A DNA stretch of 64,000 nucleotides, taken from positions 471,581 to 535,580 of the forward strand of contig JAWKVZ010000002.1 in the NCBI GenBank assembly GCA_041397725.1. Reading direction: 5' to 3'. The stretch's first letter is position 1. Every line of letters starts with the position of its first letter. The translations under genes and the position numbers were made by a program. Shown here piece after piece: positions 18,038-26,824 of the stretch. The notes below the pieces were generated by a model. The model had not been told where the DNA came from. It worked only from the letters and a program-made list of their open reading frames with translations, and did no database searches. This DNA is from JAGRKR01 sp041397725. GTDB taxonomy: Bacteria > Pseudomonadota > Alphaproteobacteria > Rhizobiales > Hyphomicrobiaceae.

Positions 18038-18658
18038 CTACTTCATGGGCGAGAACGGCGCCGGCAGCATGATCTTGTTCTCCTGCCGGATGGTCATGCT
18101 CGGTCCGCCGCTGCCCGGAGGCCACTTGCCCGTGGCGATGGCGGCCTTGCGGGTCTCCTCGCGGTGCTGGAGGCTCTTGTAGGGCCAGATGTGCACCCAC
18201 TTGTTGAGGGCGCCGATCTCCGAGGTGAATACGCCGGCCAACGGCGAGATCTTGGTGCGCTCGGGCAGCGCTTCCTTCCAGCGCGCCGCCATGTCCGGGA
18301 TGCCGCCCGGCTTCAGCGTGTAGGAGCGCATCTCGTAGATGGGGCCGAGATCGCAGGGGGCAAGGGGCGGCGAATAGGGCAGTGGCGTCAGGATCTCCGA
18401 CTGCATGTCGATGAGGTAGTCGTGGACCTTGGGCGGCCAGCCGCCGCTTTTGACGGCCGCCTCGCGCAGCTTGGTGCGCTCGAGGGCGTTCTCGTAGGGC
18501 CAGACGTGGATGATCTGGTTGAGGGGGCCGATCTCGGTGTACCAGAAGGCCGCGAGCGGAGAGATCTTCTGGCGCGCCTCGATGGCGTCGCCGAACCGCT
18601 TCAAGACCTCCGGCAGAGACCTCGGAACGATCGTGTAGGTACGGAACTCGTAGATCAT
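18038..18658 (-). CDS. NIPSNAP family protein with two tandem domains
   Basis: A 206-residue protein with an internal duplication. Domain 1 (about residues 1-95) opens IYEFRTYTIVPRSLPEVLKR and carries IGPLNQIIHVWPYENALER; domain 2 (about 107-206) opens IYEMRSYTLKPGGIPDMAAR and carries IGALNKWVHIWPYKSLQHR. Both copies share the core NIPSNAP pattern. The family is a ferredoxin-like alpha/beta barrel of unknown biochemical function, normally one domain per chain forming a dimer, so here one chain could supply both halves. It is a single gene, divergent from fumC. Confidence 0.85.
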   Translation of the reverse strand: MIYEFRTYTIVPRSLPEVLKRFGDAIEARQKISPLAAFWYTEIGPLNQIIHVWPYENALERTKLREAAVKSGGWPPKVHDYLIDMQSEILTPLPYSPPLAPCDLGPIYEMRSYTLKPGGIPDMAARWKEALPERTKISPLAGVFTSEIGALNKWVHIWPYKSLQHREETRKAAIATGKWPPGSGGPSMTIRQENKIMLPAPFSPMK

Positions 18659-18841
18659 CGGTTGGCTTTCCTCCGGGAATGTTCATGGCTCGAGCGCGCA
18701 TGTCGCTTGGCGATGCCTGCCAAGGCTAGCCCCAACGGGGAGCCGTGGAAAGGGCGCTTGCGAGGGGGGCTGGAGAAGCGGCCAGCCTCATGATAGGGGA
18801 ACAGCCACGCCAGGACCGCTCACTGCCGAGGATCTGATCAC

Positions 18842-20230
18842 ATGAGCAAGACGCGTACGGAAACCGATACCTTCGGGCCGATCGAGGTGCCATCCGACAA
18901 GTATTGGGGGGCTCAGGCGCAGCGTTCGCTCGGCAACTTCAAGATCGGCTGGGAGCGCCAGCCGAAGCCGGTCATCCGCGCACTCGGCATCGTCAAGCAG
19001 GCTGCCGCCGAGACCAACATGGCGCTCGGCCGGCTCGAACCCGGCATCGGCAAGGCGATCGTCGACGCGGCCCAGGAGGTCATCGACGGCAAGCTCGACG
19101 AGCATTTCCCGCTCGTGGTCTGGCAGACCGGCTCGGGCACCCAGTCCAACATGAACGCCAACGAGGTGATCTCGAACCGTGCCATCGAGATGCTCGGCGG
19201 CGTCATGGGCTCGAAGAAGCCCGTTCACCCCAACGACCACGTCAACATGAGCCAGTCGTCGAACGACACGTATCCGACGGCCATGCACGTCGCCTGCGCC
19301 GAGCAGATCGTGCACGACCTCGTGCCGGCGCTGAAGCATCTGCACGCGGCGCTCGACGCCAAGGCGAAGGCCTGGGGCGGCATCATCAAGATCGGGCGCA
19401 CGCACACCCAGGACGCCACGCCGCTCACCCTCGGCCAGGAGTTCTCGGGCTATGCGAAGCAGGTCGAGAACGGCATCCGGCGTATCGAGCAGACGCTGCC
19501 ATCCCTGATGGAGCTCGCGCAGGGCGGTACTGCCGTCGGCACCGGCCTGAACGCGCCCGTCGGCTTCGCCGAGAAGGTGGCCGCGCGTATCGCCGCGATC
19601 ACGGGTCTGCCCTTCACCACGGCGCCGAACAAGTTCGAGGCGCTGGCCGCGCACGACGCCATGGTCATGAGTCACGGCGCCATCAATGCCGTGGCGGCCT
19701 CGCTCTTCAAGATCGCCAACGACATCCGCTTCCTCGGCTCGGGTCCGCGCGCCGGCCTCGGCGAGTTGAACCTGCCGGAGAACGAGCCGGGCTCCTCGAT
19801 CATGCCGGGCAAGGTCAATCCGACCCAGTGCGAGGCGCTGACGATGGTCTGCGCCCACGTCTTCGGCAATCACGCGGCCCTCACGTTTGCGGGCAGCCAG
19901 GGCCATTTCGAGCTGAATGTCTTCAATCCCGTGATGGCCTACAACTTCCTGCAGTCCGTGCGTCTGCTGGCGGATGCCGCGGTGTCCTTCACGGACAACT
20001 GCGTGGTCGGCATCGAGGCGCGCGAGGACAACATCAAGGCGGGGCTCGAGCGCTCGCTCATGCTCGTGACGGCGCTCGCACCGAAGTACGGCTACGACCG
20101 CGCCGCCAAGATCGCCAAGACCGCGCACAAGAACGGCACGACGCTGCGCGAGGAAGCCCTCAAGGACGGCATCCCCGCCGACGACTTCGATGCCATCGTG
20201 CGGCCGGAGCAGATGATCAGCCCAGGCTGA
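18842..20230 (+). CDS. fumC: fumarate hydratase, class II
   Basis: A 462-residue iron-independent fumarase that interconverts fumarate and L-malate in the citric acid cycle; family length is normal. It carries the superfamily signature GSSIMPGKVNPTQCE, the WQTGSGTQSNMN substrate loop and the GRTHTQDATPLTLGQE segment with the catalytic histidine. The start is MSKTRTETDTFG. It stands alone between a divergent NIPSNAP gene and a convergent DUF6064 gene 22 bases downstream. Confidence 0.96.
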   Translation: MSKTRTETDTFGPIEVPSDKYWGAQAQRSLGNFKIGWERQPKPVIRALGIVKQAAAETNMALGRLEPGIGKAIVDAAQEVIDGKLDEHFPLVVWQTGSGTQSNMNANEVISNRAIEMLGGVMGSKKPVHPNDHVNMSQSSNDTYPTAMHVACAEQIVHDLVPALKHLHAALDAKAKAWGGIIKIGRTHTQDATPLTLGQEFSGYAKQVENGIRRIEQTLPSLMELAQGGTAVGTGLNAPVGFAEKVAARIAAITGLPFTTAPNKFEALAAHDAMVMSHGAINAVAASLFKIANDIRFLGSGPRAGLGELNLPENEPGSSIMPGKVNPTQCEALTMVCAHVFGNHAALTFAGSQGHFELNVFNPVMAYNFLQSVRLLADAAVSFTDNCVVGIEAREDNIKAGLERSLMLVTALAPKYGYDRAAKIAKTAHKNGTTLREEALKDGIPADDFDAIVRPEQMISPG

Positions 20231-20252
20231 CGCGGGCGCAGCGCGGTGTGCT

Positions 20253-20942
20253 TCAGGGGCGGGGCGGCGTGTGGCGGCGTCCGCGTCCGCTGGTCCAGGT
20301 CGCGACAAGGGCCGCCAGTGCCGCGGCCGGGGCGGCGAAAGCGTCCGCCGCGCCCATCGTCCAGAGCGTGGCGCCGGTGACGAGGCACCAGAGCACAGGC
20401 ACCACAAGAGCCAGCCGGCGCAGAGGCAGGTTCGCCAGCGTCAGCACGCCCAGGGTCGCGACGACAGTCGGATCGGGCAGGACGGCGAAGGTCTCCGCAG
20501 CGCGCCACGGACGGCCGAGCGCCGGCGCCAGCAGTGGGTAGCCGGCGAGCCCGAACGCCAGAAGCAGGCCGCCCACGGTGCGGCGGGCGGGCGTTGCCGG
20601 TGGCGGCTTGGCGCGGGCCGCAAGCAGGGCCGCGACGATCAGGATGAGCCCCTGCAATGCGAAGGCCGGCGCCACGTAGGGCGCGGCCCAGTTGATGGTG
20701 GCGTAACGCTCCCAGAAGAACGCCCAGGCGATCCACAGCCAGGCGCCGCCGAGCAGCGCAAGGAGTCGTGCTTGCAGCCGCGCACCCTCGGCGCGGACGG
20801 TGACGGCCAGGCCGAGGCCGAGCAGCGCCGCAGCCAGGTGCGCGGGCCACCAGTCGCGGTTGTGCAGTTCGATCAGCCGGTAGTAGACTCGTGGCGAGAA
20901 CAGCAGGAAGTCACTGAGCGAGTAGGTCCACCACTCCGCCAT
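20253..20942 (-). CDS. DUF6064 family membrane protein
   Basis: A 229-residue polytopic membrane protein opening MAEWWTYSLSDFLLFSPRVY, the pattern I associate with DUF6064. Six or seven hydrophobic helices follow, then a short basic tail. Function is unknown. It starts directly behind the stop of the aldo/keto reductase gene, with no spacer, so the two are one transcription unit and probably translationally coupled. It converges on fumC. Confidence 0.78.
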   Translation of the reverse strand: MAEWWTYSLSDFLLFSPRVYYRLIELHNRDWWPAHLAAALLGLGLAVTVRAEGARLQARLLALLGGAWLWIAWAFFWERYATINWAAPYVAPAFALQGLILIVAALLAARAKPPPATPARRTVGGLLLAFGLAGYPLLAPALGRPWRAAETFAVLPDPTVVATLGVLTLANLPLRRLALVVPVLWCLVTGATLWTMGAADAFAAPAAALAALVATWTSGRGRRHTPPRP

Positions 20943-21863
20943 TCAGAGCTGCCCGACGTAGGCCGCCATGCGCCGGCGCAAGGCCTCGTCCGGCAGGACG
21001 CCGCGTGCCGCAGCCATGTTCTCCTCGACATGCGCGACGCGTGAGGTCGCCGGAATGGCGCAGGTGACCGCGGGGTGCGAGACGATGAACTTCAGCAGGA
21101 ACTGTGGCCACGTACGCGCGCCCGTCTCGGCGAGCCACGGCGGCAGCGGCTTCTTCTCGACGGCCTTGACGAGGTCGCCTTGCTGGAACGGGCGATTGAC
21201 GATGACGGCGATGCCGCGCTCGCGGGCTAGCGGCAGAATGCGCCGCTCCACCTCTCGATCGACGATATTGTAGCTGACCTGCACGAAGTCGAGAGGCCGC
21301 GTGGCCATGACCTTGATGAAGTCGCGGTGCCGCCGCCCTTCCGAGGTGGTGATGCCGATGTAGCGGACCCTGCCGTCGGCCTTCATGGCTTCGAGCGTCT
21401 CGAGATGGCGCTCCCAGGAGAGCAGGTTGTGCACCTGCATGAGGTCGAAGCGCGGCACGCCCCAGTAGGCGCGCGAGCGATCCATCTGAGTCGGTCCGCG
21501 CGAGGCATTGGAGATCCACACCTTCTCGGCGGAGAACAGCGGCTTGGGATGGCCGAGCTTCTTCAGCGCATAGCCGATGGTCGGCTGCGATGAGCCGTAC
21601 ATGGGCGAGGAATCGATCATGCGGCCGCCCGCGGCGAAGAACGCTGCGACCACCCGGGTGCACTCGTCGAGCAGCGCGCGATCGTTGCCGACGTTGAAGG
21701 TGATCCAACTGCCGAGGCCGACCAGCGGGATCTGCTCGCCTGTCTTCGGGATGGCCCGCGTCAGCGGCGGGCTCGCCGCTGCGTGCAGGATGCGGCCGGG
21801 AACAGCGCCTGCCGCTGCGAGTGCAAGCGCTCCCTGGAGAACGGCGCGACGGGATGTCGTCAT
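20943..21863 (-). CDS. Tat-exported aldo/keto reductase
   Basis: A 306-residue protein with a twin-arginine signal peptide: SRRAVLQ at residues 4-10, a hydrophobic core, then GRILHAAA near the cleavage region. The mature part is an aldo/keto reductase barrel with the full catalytic tetrad: Asp84 (MIDSSP), Tyr89 (PMYG), Lys114 (SAEKVW) and His145 (LMQVHN). NADPH-dependent carbonyl reduction in the periplasm is odd because the cofactor is cytoplasmic; folded export with bound cofactor is possible. I chose the start that places the twin arginines at the N-terminus. It is coupled to the DUF6064 gene. Confidence 0.87.
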   Translation of the reverse strand: MTTSRRAVLQGALALAAAGAVPGRILHAAASPPLTRAIPKTGEQIPLVGLGSWITFNVGNDRALLDECTRVVAAFFAAGGRMIDSSPMYGSSQPTIGYALKKLGHPKPLFSAEKVWISNASRGPTQMDRSRAYWGVPRFDLMQVHNLLSWERHLETLEAMKADGRVRYIGITTSEGRRHRDFIKVMATRPLDFVQVSYNIVDREVERRILPLARERGIAVIVNRPFQQGDLVKAVEKKPLPPWLAETGARTWPQFLLKFIVSHPAVTCAIPATSRVAHVEENMAAARGVLPDEALRRRMAAYVGQL

Positions 21864-21989
21864 GGTCGGCGGTCCGAATCGGTGGTCCAAATCGGCGGTG
21901 CGACGAGGCCCGCTCATTCGGCCGGGGCGCGTGCGGCTTGTCAACGAACAACTGTGTGAGGCCGACCGGCGCGGCGTGCCACCGGGCCG

Positions 21990-23939
21990 CTAGCGGGGGA
22001 GCTGCAGCCAGAAGCCGATCTGTGAAAGCTCCAGGATCGGTCCGACATCGTCGAGAGCTGATGCCGTGATCAGGTGGAGTATGACGTCGAGGTCGCCGTC
22101 GCTGCGTGTGAGCACCAGGGGCTGCCGCCGCGGGTCGGCAGGCTTGAGCACCACGCCCGATGCCTCGAGCCTTTCGCGCAGCGCCGCAGAGCTGGCGAGC
22201 TGGAAGCGGGCGCTGCGACCGCTCGGCTCGTGGCGTACGGTGAGCACGCCAGCCTCGAGTGAGGCGATGAGCCGTCCATTCGGCAGGATGATGGTGGCGC
22301 TGCGTGGCGGGGTGGCCCTCTGTCCCCGAGGCACGTAAATGTGGGCAGGGCCGAGCAGCAGGCTCGGCTTGTCCACGGCGATGGTCGTCGGCGTGTTGGT
22401 TCTGAGATAGCGGAGCCGCTGATAGGGCGTGGTGGCGAGTGACGTGCCGAGCCCGAGACGTGCGGAAATCGCCGAGGCGAGTTTGTCGTCGGAGTCGATG
22501 TGCTCGTACCACAGGACGGCTCCGCGTCGCAGGCGACGTTCCTTCTGCTGAGACGGGTTGCTCCGCGTTGCGAACGGATCGTCGGCGACACCGGCAAACA
22601 GCGGCTGGAGCAGCGCCAGGCGATCGCGCTGGGCCAGATAGCGCAGGGTCCCTGCGATGCGGCGGCGGTCGCTCGGGAGCACGGTTGCCGTCGCCTTGGG
22701 GGCGATGACGATCTTGCCGTTCTTGACCAGCCCTGCCGTGGTCAGGCGGGCGACGAGCTCGCTCGCCTGGTGGCGTGTCGACCAGCCGAGCATGCCCCAG
22801 GGGCCCGCGGTCGCGAAGAGCAGGAGCGCCGCCAGTGTCCCCATGATGAGCCGGATGTCCCGGGGGCGTCTGAGGCCCTGCGTCGCCATGAGCAGAAGAA
22901 GCCAGACGCCGGCCAGAACCAGGAGGTAGCGGGCCTCCGTCAGCCCGTACTCGCGGATGCGGATGGTGACGGCGATGAACAGCAAGGCGGCTGGAACCGG
23001 CAGCAGCCACGGCCAAAGGCGCCAGAAGGTCGAGACCAGCGCGCCGCCGGACTGGCGCGTGGGAAAGGCGAGCAGCGCCGTCACCGTCGCGACCGCGCCG
23101 TAGCTCGAGACGATCCAGCCGACGCGCCCCTTGGGCAGGGCCCAGTCGAAGGCGATCTTCGCGGCATAGGCGTGCAGGATCGCCGCATAAACGAGCAGCA
23201 GCGGCACGAGAATGAAGCGCACGAGGATGGCGACAGCCTGGCTGGTGAACTCCGTCTGCGGTCCCTCTGTCACGCGCTGGTCGAACGATTGCGGAATGAG
23301 GTCGAGGAAGGTCAGGGGCGCGATCAGCACCAGCGCTGTGATCCAGAGCTTCTCGTACCACCAGTGCGGGATGTAGACGCCGAACAGGTAGCGCAGGGAT
23401 TCCAGGATCAGCGAGACGCCGCCGGCGAAGAGAACCGCGCCAGCAAGCGCTGTGATTGCCGCGATGGCGAGATGGTGGTTGAAGAGCCAGTAGGCGGCCC
23501 GCTCTGTTGCCGGAGCCAGGTGAGCCGCCAGCGTCGCGAGGAGGAGCAGCGCCAGCATGAGCACGGCGGGACTGAGGTCGAGCGCATTCGAGAAGGCGAT
23601 GAGACACGCCACGAGGGCGAGGCCGGCGAGCCCCGCGACCAGCCGCCAGCCCTGGCTGCGACCGCGGCTTTCCCCGAGCAGCGCCGCTGCCAGTGTGACG
23701 AGGAAGCCCGAGGTGGCGATGGGCGGCAGGCGCAGCCGGAGATCGGCGGGGAGTAGCGCGCTCTTGTAGCCTTCGAGCAGGAGATAGATCGCGAAGGCGG
23801 TGGCGATCGCTGCCGGCAGTGGAAAGCGCCAGAGCACCCGCCGGACGTCCGGTATGACGGACATCATCAGGCTGGCCAGACGGCCACCCCGCGACATCGA
23901 GCCTTCGGAGCCCGGCTGTTGAGGGATCGTGTCCGGCAT
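21990..23939 (-). CDS. DUF4153 family membrane protein
   Basis: A 649-residue protein. About twelve transmembrane helices fill residues 35-400, including the characteristic YIPHWWYEKLWITALVLIAPL segment (read here in two parts); the C-terminal 240 residues are a soluble, probably periplasmic domain rich in beta strands. Function is unknown for the family. Internal ATGs near residues 15 and 26 are alternative starts. It is separated by 126 bases from the aldo/keto reductase gene and transcribed in the same direction. Confidence 0.78.
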   Translation of the reverse strand: MPDTIPQQPGSEGSMSRGGRLASLMMSVIPDVRRVLWRFPLPAAIATAFAIYLLLEGYKSALLPADLRLRLPPIATSGFLVTLAAALLGESRGRSQGWRLVAGLAGLALVACLIAFSNALDLSPAVLMLALLLLATLAAHLAPATERAAYWLFNHHLAIAAITALAGAVLFAGGVSLILESLRYLFGVYIPHWWYEKLWITALVLIAPLTFLDLIPQSFDQRVTEGPQTEFTSQAVAILVRFILVPLLLVYAAILHAYAAKIAFDWALPKGRVGWIVSSYGAVATVTALLAFPTRQSGGALVSTFWRLWPWLLPVPAALLFIAVTIRIREYGLTEARYLLVLAGVWLLLLMATQGLRRPRDIRLIMGTLAALLLFATAGPWGMLGWSTRHQASELVARLTTAGLVKNGKIVIAPKATATVLPSDRRRIAGTLRYLAQRDRLALLQPLFAGVADDPFATRSNPSQQKERRLRRGAVLWYEHIDSDDKLASAISARLGLGTSLATTPYQRLRYLRTNTPTTIAVDKPSLLLGPAHIYVPRGQRATPPRSATIILPNGRLIASLEAGVLTVRHEPSGRSARFQLASSAALRERLEASGVVLKPADPRRQPLVLTRSDGDLDVILHLITASALDDVGPILELSQIGFWLQLPR

Positions 23940-24068
23940 GATGTCCTCCGACGGCTGACCGGGCGAAATGTGCCAGTGGACTTTGATCAGAATGTGGTCG
24001 CACGGCCGCTTTCGTCAGCCGAAGCCGCGACGGCGGCGACGATCAGCGTCGGGGAGCGCGCCCGGCGC

Positions 24069-24857
24069 TCAAGCGCTTGTCTCGGCTTTAGCTGTCGCGG
24101 GCTCGATGCCGCGCTTGTAGAGATGCCATGTCGCGTGCCCGATGATCGGCAGCGTCACCAGGAGGCCGACGAAGACCGAGAGGATGGATATGCCGAGCAG
24201 CACCGCGATGATGATGCACCAGACGATCATCGTCACGGGATTGGCGATGACGAGGCGTACGCTCGTCACCATCGCCGTGACGAAGTCGATGTCGCGCTCG
24301 TAGAGCATCGGGAACGAAATGGCCGAGATGGCGAAGACGGACAGGGCGATGATCGCGCCGGAGACATTGCCGAGCAGCAGGAAGATGAGCCCCGTGGGCG
24401 TCGTCATAAGCCGGTCGACGATGTCCGGGCTGAAGGCCTCGAAGCCCATGAAGCCGAAGAACAGGAAGGCCGCGATATCCATCCAGATGACGAGCGCGAA
24501 GCCGGTGACGAGGGCCATCCATCTGAGGTCGCGCCGGGCGGCCGCCTTGATCGAGCCCGTCACACTCGCCCAACTGAGCGGCAAGCCGCGCTGCAGATGA
24601 TCGCTGACGGCATAGAAGCCGACCGCGGCGAACGGCGCGATCAGGGCGAAGCCCATGGCCAGGGGATAGGCGAGATAGGGCAGGCCGAAATGGTAGAGCA
24701 GGGCGATCAGCAGCCAGCCGGCGCCGGCATAGAGCCCCGCGAAAAACAGGCCGTATATCGGCGCCGCCCGGAAATCACGTATCCCCTGGCCGATGATCTC
24801 CACGAGATCGCCCACCGAGACCTGGCGGATGCCAGGCGCCTGCTCCGCTTTCGTCAT
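24069..24857 (-). CDS. DUF2189 integral membrane protein, putative FNR/FixK target
   Basis: A 262-residue protein with six or seven transmembrane helices, matching the DUF2189 family (often mislabelled as a cytochrome oxidase subunit in databases). Distinctive segments are APIYGLFFAGLYAGAGWLL near the start, MALVTGFALVIWMDIAAFLF in the middle and GLLVTLPIIGHATWHLYKR at the end. The function is unknown. A perfect FNR/FixK box lies 86-99 bases upstream (24943-24956), so low-oxygen induction is a good prediction. The gene ends 129 bases before the DUF4153 start. Confidence 0.82.
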   Translation of the reverse strand: MTKAEQAPGIRQVSVGDLVEIIGQGIRDFRAAPIYGLFFAGLYAGAGWLLIALLYHFGLPYLAYPLAMGFALIAPFAAVGFYAVSDHLQRGLPLSWASVTGSIKAAARRDLRWMALVTGFALVIWMDIAAFLFFGFMGFEAFSPDIVDRLMTTPTGLIFLLLGNVSGAIIALSVFAISAISFPMLYERDIDFVTAMVTSVRLVIANPVTMIVWCIIIAVLLGISILSVFVGLLVTLPIIGHATWHLYKRGIEPATAKAETSA

Positions 24858-24942
24858 GCGCTGCCTCCCGAGGCCCGAGACCGCGGCTCTTTGTCCGCTT
24901 CAAACGTGCCCGCTACGCCACCCCGCCGGCCCGGCGCTGTCC

Positions 24943-24956
24943 TTGATCAAGATCAA
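24943..24956. promoter_or_regulatory. perfect FNR/FixK-type box
   Basis: TTGAT-CAAG-ATCAA matches the palindromic consensus TTGAT-N4-ATCAA of FNR/FixK/Anr regulators at every fixed position. Its centre is about 92 bases upstream of the DUF2189 start. It overlaps the stop codon of the upstream MmgE/PrpD gene (complement of 24953-24955). I found no second match elsewhere in the window. Confidence 0.7.
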
Positions 24957-26392
24957 CTGTGAACGGAGCAAGAGGCCGGGATCGACAGCGCCGCCGCGAG
25001 ATCGACGGCGGCGATCCGGTCGAGCTCGAGCACGCGGTCCCGGATGCGCTCGGCGGCGTCCCGCGAGACGTGCAGGGCGGCATTGGCGAAGAACTTGCGC
25101 TCGATGCCCGCGCGGTCGAGGCCGCGATCGCCGGCGCCGAGATTGACCGGGATGTGCTGCTCCACCGTCTGGCCTGCCGTAGTGCGCACGCTGACGCCGC
25201 CCGACATGAACGTCGGGTAGCCGGACGCCGGGTCCGCCTCGCAGACGATGCGGCGGGTGAGGGAGAGCACGTGCTCGTCCTTCATGGCGGCGTCCGAGAG
25301 ATCGGCGAGCCCGAAGCGGCCCTTGAGCAGACAGGTTGCCACCACGTATTGCGCCGAGAATTTCGCATCGTACTCGTTGGCCGGGCGTGTCTTGATCTCG
25401 ACCGGCTCGGCCACGATCGGCAGGGTTGGGCCGGGGATCGCCACCCGTACCTCGGCGAGGTCGTCAGCGGTGGGTTTCAGCCGCTTGTGGATCTCGATGG
25501 CGGCCTCGGCCGCGCCGTGGATGAAATGGCAGACGGGATAGGGCTTGATCGAGGTGCGGGGCAGCTCCCAGTCGTCGCCGAGGCCCGCCGTGATGATCGC
25601 GATGTCGGCGTGTGCGGCGTGCTCCTGAAGATGCGTCTCGAACAGCCCGAAGCGCCCCTCGTAGGGCCGCGAGGGACCGAAGAAGCCGTTGGCGGCGAGC
25701 GTCGCGGCGGTGATGCCGGCCGTCGTGCCCCATCCCGGGTGCAGGCGCTTCGTCCAGGCGCCTTCCTCGAGGAAAACCTGAACGGCGCCCGCGGTGCTGG
25801 CGGCGATGCCTTGCGCCGAGACGAGGGCGTCGGGCGCGAGCCCCATCAGCCGGCCGGCCACGAGGGCGGCCGCGAAGTGTGTGATGACGCCGGTCGCGTG
25901 GAAGCCGACATGGTGGAAGCCGCCCTTCACCGACGCGCCGATGCGGATGGCCGATTCCATGCCCGCGATGTAGGCGGCGAGCATGTCTTCGCCACTCATG
26001 CCGCGTTCCTCCGCGACGCCGAGGGCGGCGGGCAGGCAAGTGACCGTCGGATGGATGATGGCGGTCAGATGCGAGTCGTCGAAATCGAGGCCGTGCAGCA
26101 GCACACCGTTGACGAGCACGGCATCGCGCAGCGGCAGGCGCTCGGGGCGACCGATGACGGTCGAGCGACCGCTGCCACCGAGCGCTTGGCCGCCGGCCAG
26201 CGCGCGAGCCGCGAAGGGGTAGGTGTTGGCCGCCAGCGCGCAGCCGATGGCGTCGAGCATCAGGTCCTTGGCGCGCTCGCGAACGGCGGCCGGGACATCT
26301 GCCAGCTTCATGTCGTGCACGAACCGGGCGAGCCCGCGCGCGGGGGAGAGTGAGCCGTCACGCACTGCCGATTGAGCGAGATCCTGCGCCAT
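24953..26392 (-). CDS. MmgE/PrpD family protein, copy A
   Basis: A 479-residue member of the 2-methylcitrate dehydratase / cis-aconitate decarboxylase superfamily. The N-terminal helical domain carries the active-site signature GVLLHGLDFDDSH (His100, Asp103) and a later conserved His114; the small C-terminal domain follows after about residue 270. Characterised relatives dehydrate, isomerise or decarboxylate tricarboxylic acids. The start is the Met of MAQDLAQSAV with GGAGG upstream. It is divergent from a second family member across a 432-base spacer. The exact substrate is unknown. Confidence 0.88.
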   Translation of the reverse strand: MAQDLAQSAVRDGSLSPARGLARFVHDMKLADVPAAVRERAKDLMLDAIGCALAANTYPFAARALAGGQALGGSGRSTVIGRPERLPLRDAVLVNGVLLHGLDFDDSHLTAIIHPTVTCLPAALGVAEERGMSGEDMLAAYIAGMESAIRIGASVKGGFHHVGFHATGVITHFAAALVAGRLMGLAPDALVSAQGIAASTAGAVQVFLEEGAWTKRLHPGWGTTAGITAATLAANGFFGPSRPYEGRFGLFETHLQEHAAHADIAIITAGLGDDWELPRTSIKPYPVCHFIHGAAEAAIEIHKRLKPTADDLAEVRVAIPGPTLPIVAEPVEIKTRPANEYDAKFSAQYVVATCLLKGRFGLADLSDAAMKDEHVLSLTRRIVCEADPASGYPTFMSGGVSVRTTAGQTVEQHIPVNLGAGDRGLDRAGIERKFFANAALHVSRDAAERIRDRVLELDRIAAVDLAAALSIPASCSVHS

Positions 26393-26824
26393 GTTGCGTT
26401 TTCCTCCGTAGCGCGCCATCGGTCGTTGACAGAACTACAGCATTATCGTTCTACTTGGCCATCATAAGAAGCGCTAATGGACGCAGGCTGTCGCGCGCCC
26501 TGCCCGAGATGGCAGGCGTCGCGTCGATGCGTCCCCGGCAAGGCGCTGCGGGCGCAGCCGATGGGAGGATCGACGGATGCGATTTCGGGGCGCCGCCATA
26601 TGCCTGGGCGGCAGCGCGACAGACGGCCGCGGCGCTGTTGACCGAACGACGCGCCGGCGTCTGTTCTCCGGTGGCCATTTCGAATACATGGTGACGGCGG
26701 GCGACGCCCTCGTTCTTGAACCCGCACGTCGCGAAATCTCGGAGCGGTCTGCCGTCCATCTCAGCTTCCACCCCGGCGATAGCCTGCTGTCGCCCCCGAC
26801 AACCGAGCCTCGGAGTGATTTCCC
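26393..26824. promoter_or_regulatory. divergent promoter region between two MmgE/PrpD genes
   Basis: A spacer of 432 bases with no credible gene. The part near the minus-strand gene is AT-richer and contains AGAAC-N12-GTTCT (26431-26452), an operator-like inverted repeat. Inside it, on the minus strand, GATAAT could serve as a -10 element with TTCTTA seventeen bases further upstream. The remaining 350 bases toward the plus-strand gene show no clear signal. Frames open across it look like composition effects. Confidence 0.4.

Noticed and set aside
26426..26454. TTGACA as a -35 element for the plus-strand MmgE gene
   Set aside because: No acceptable -10 sequence lies 16-18 bases downstream, and the gene starts nearly 400 bases away.
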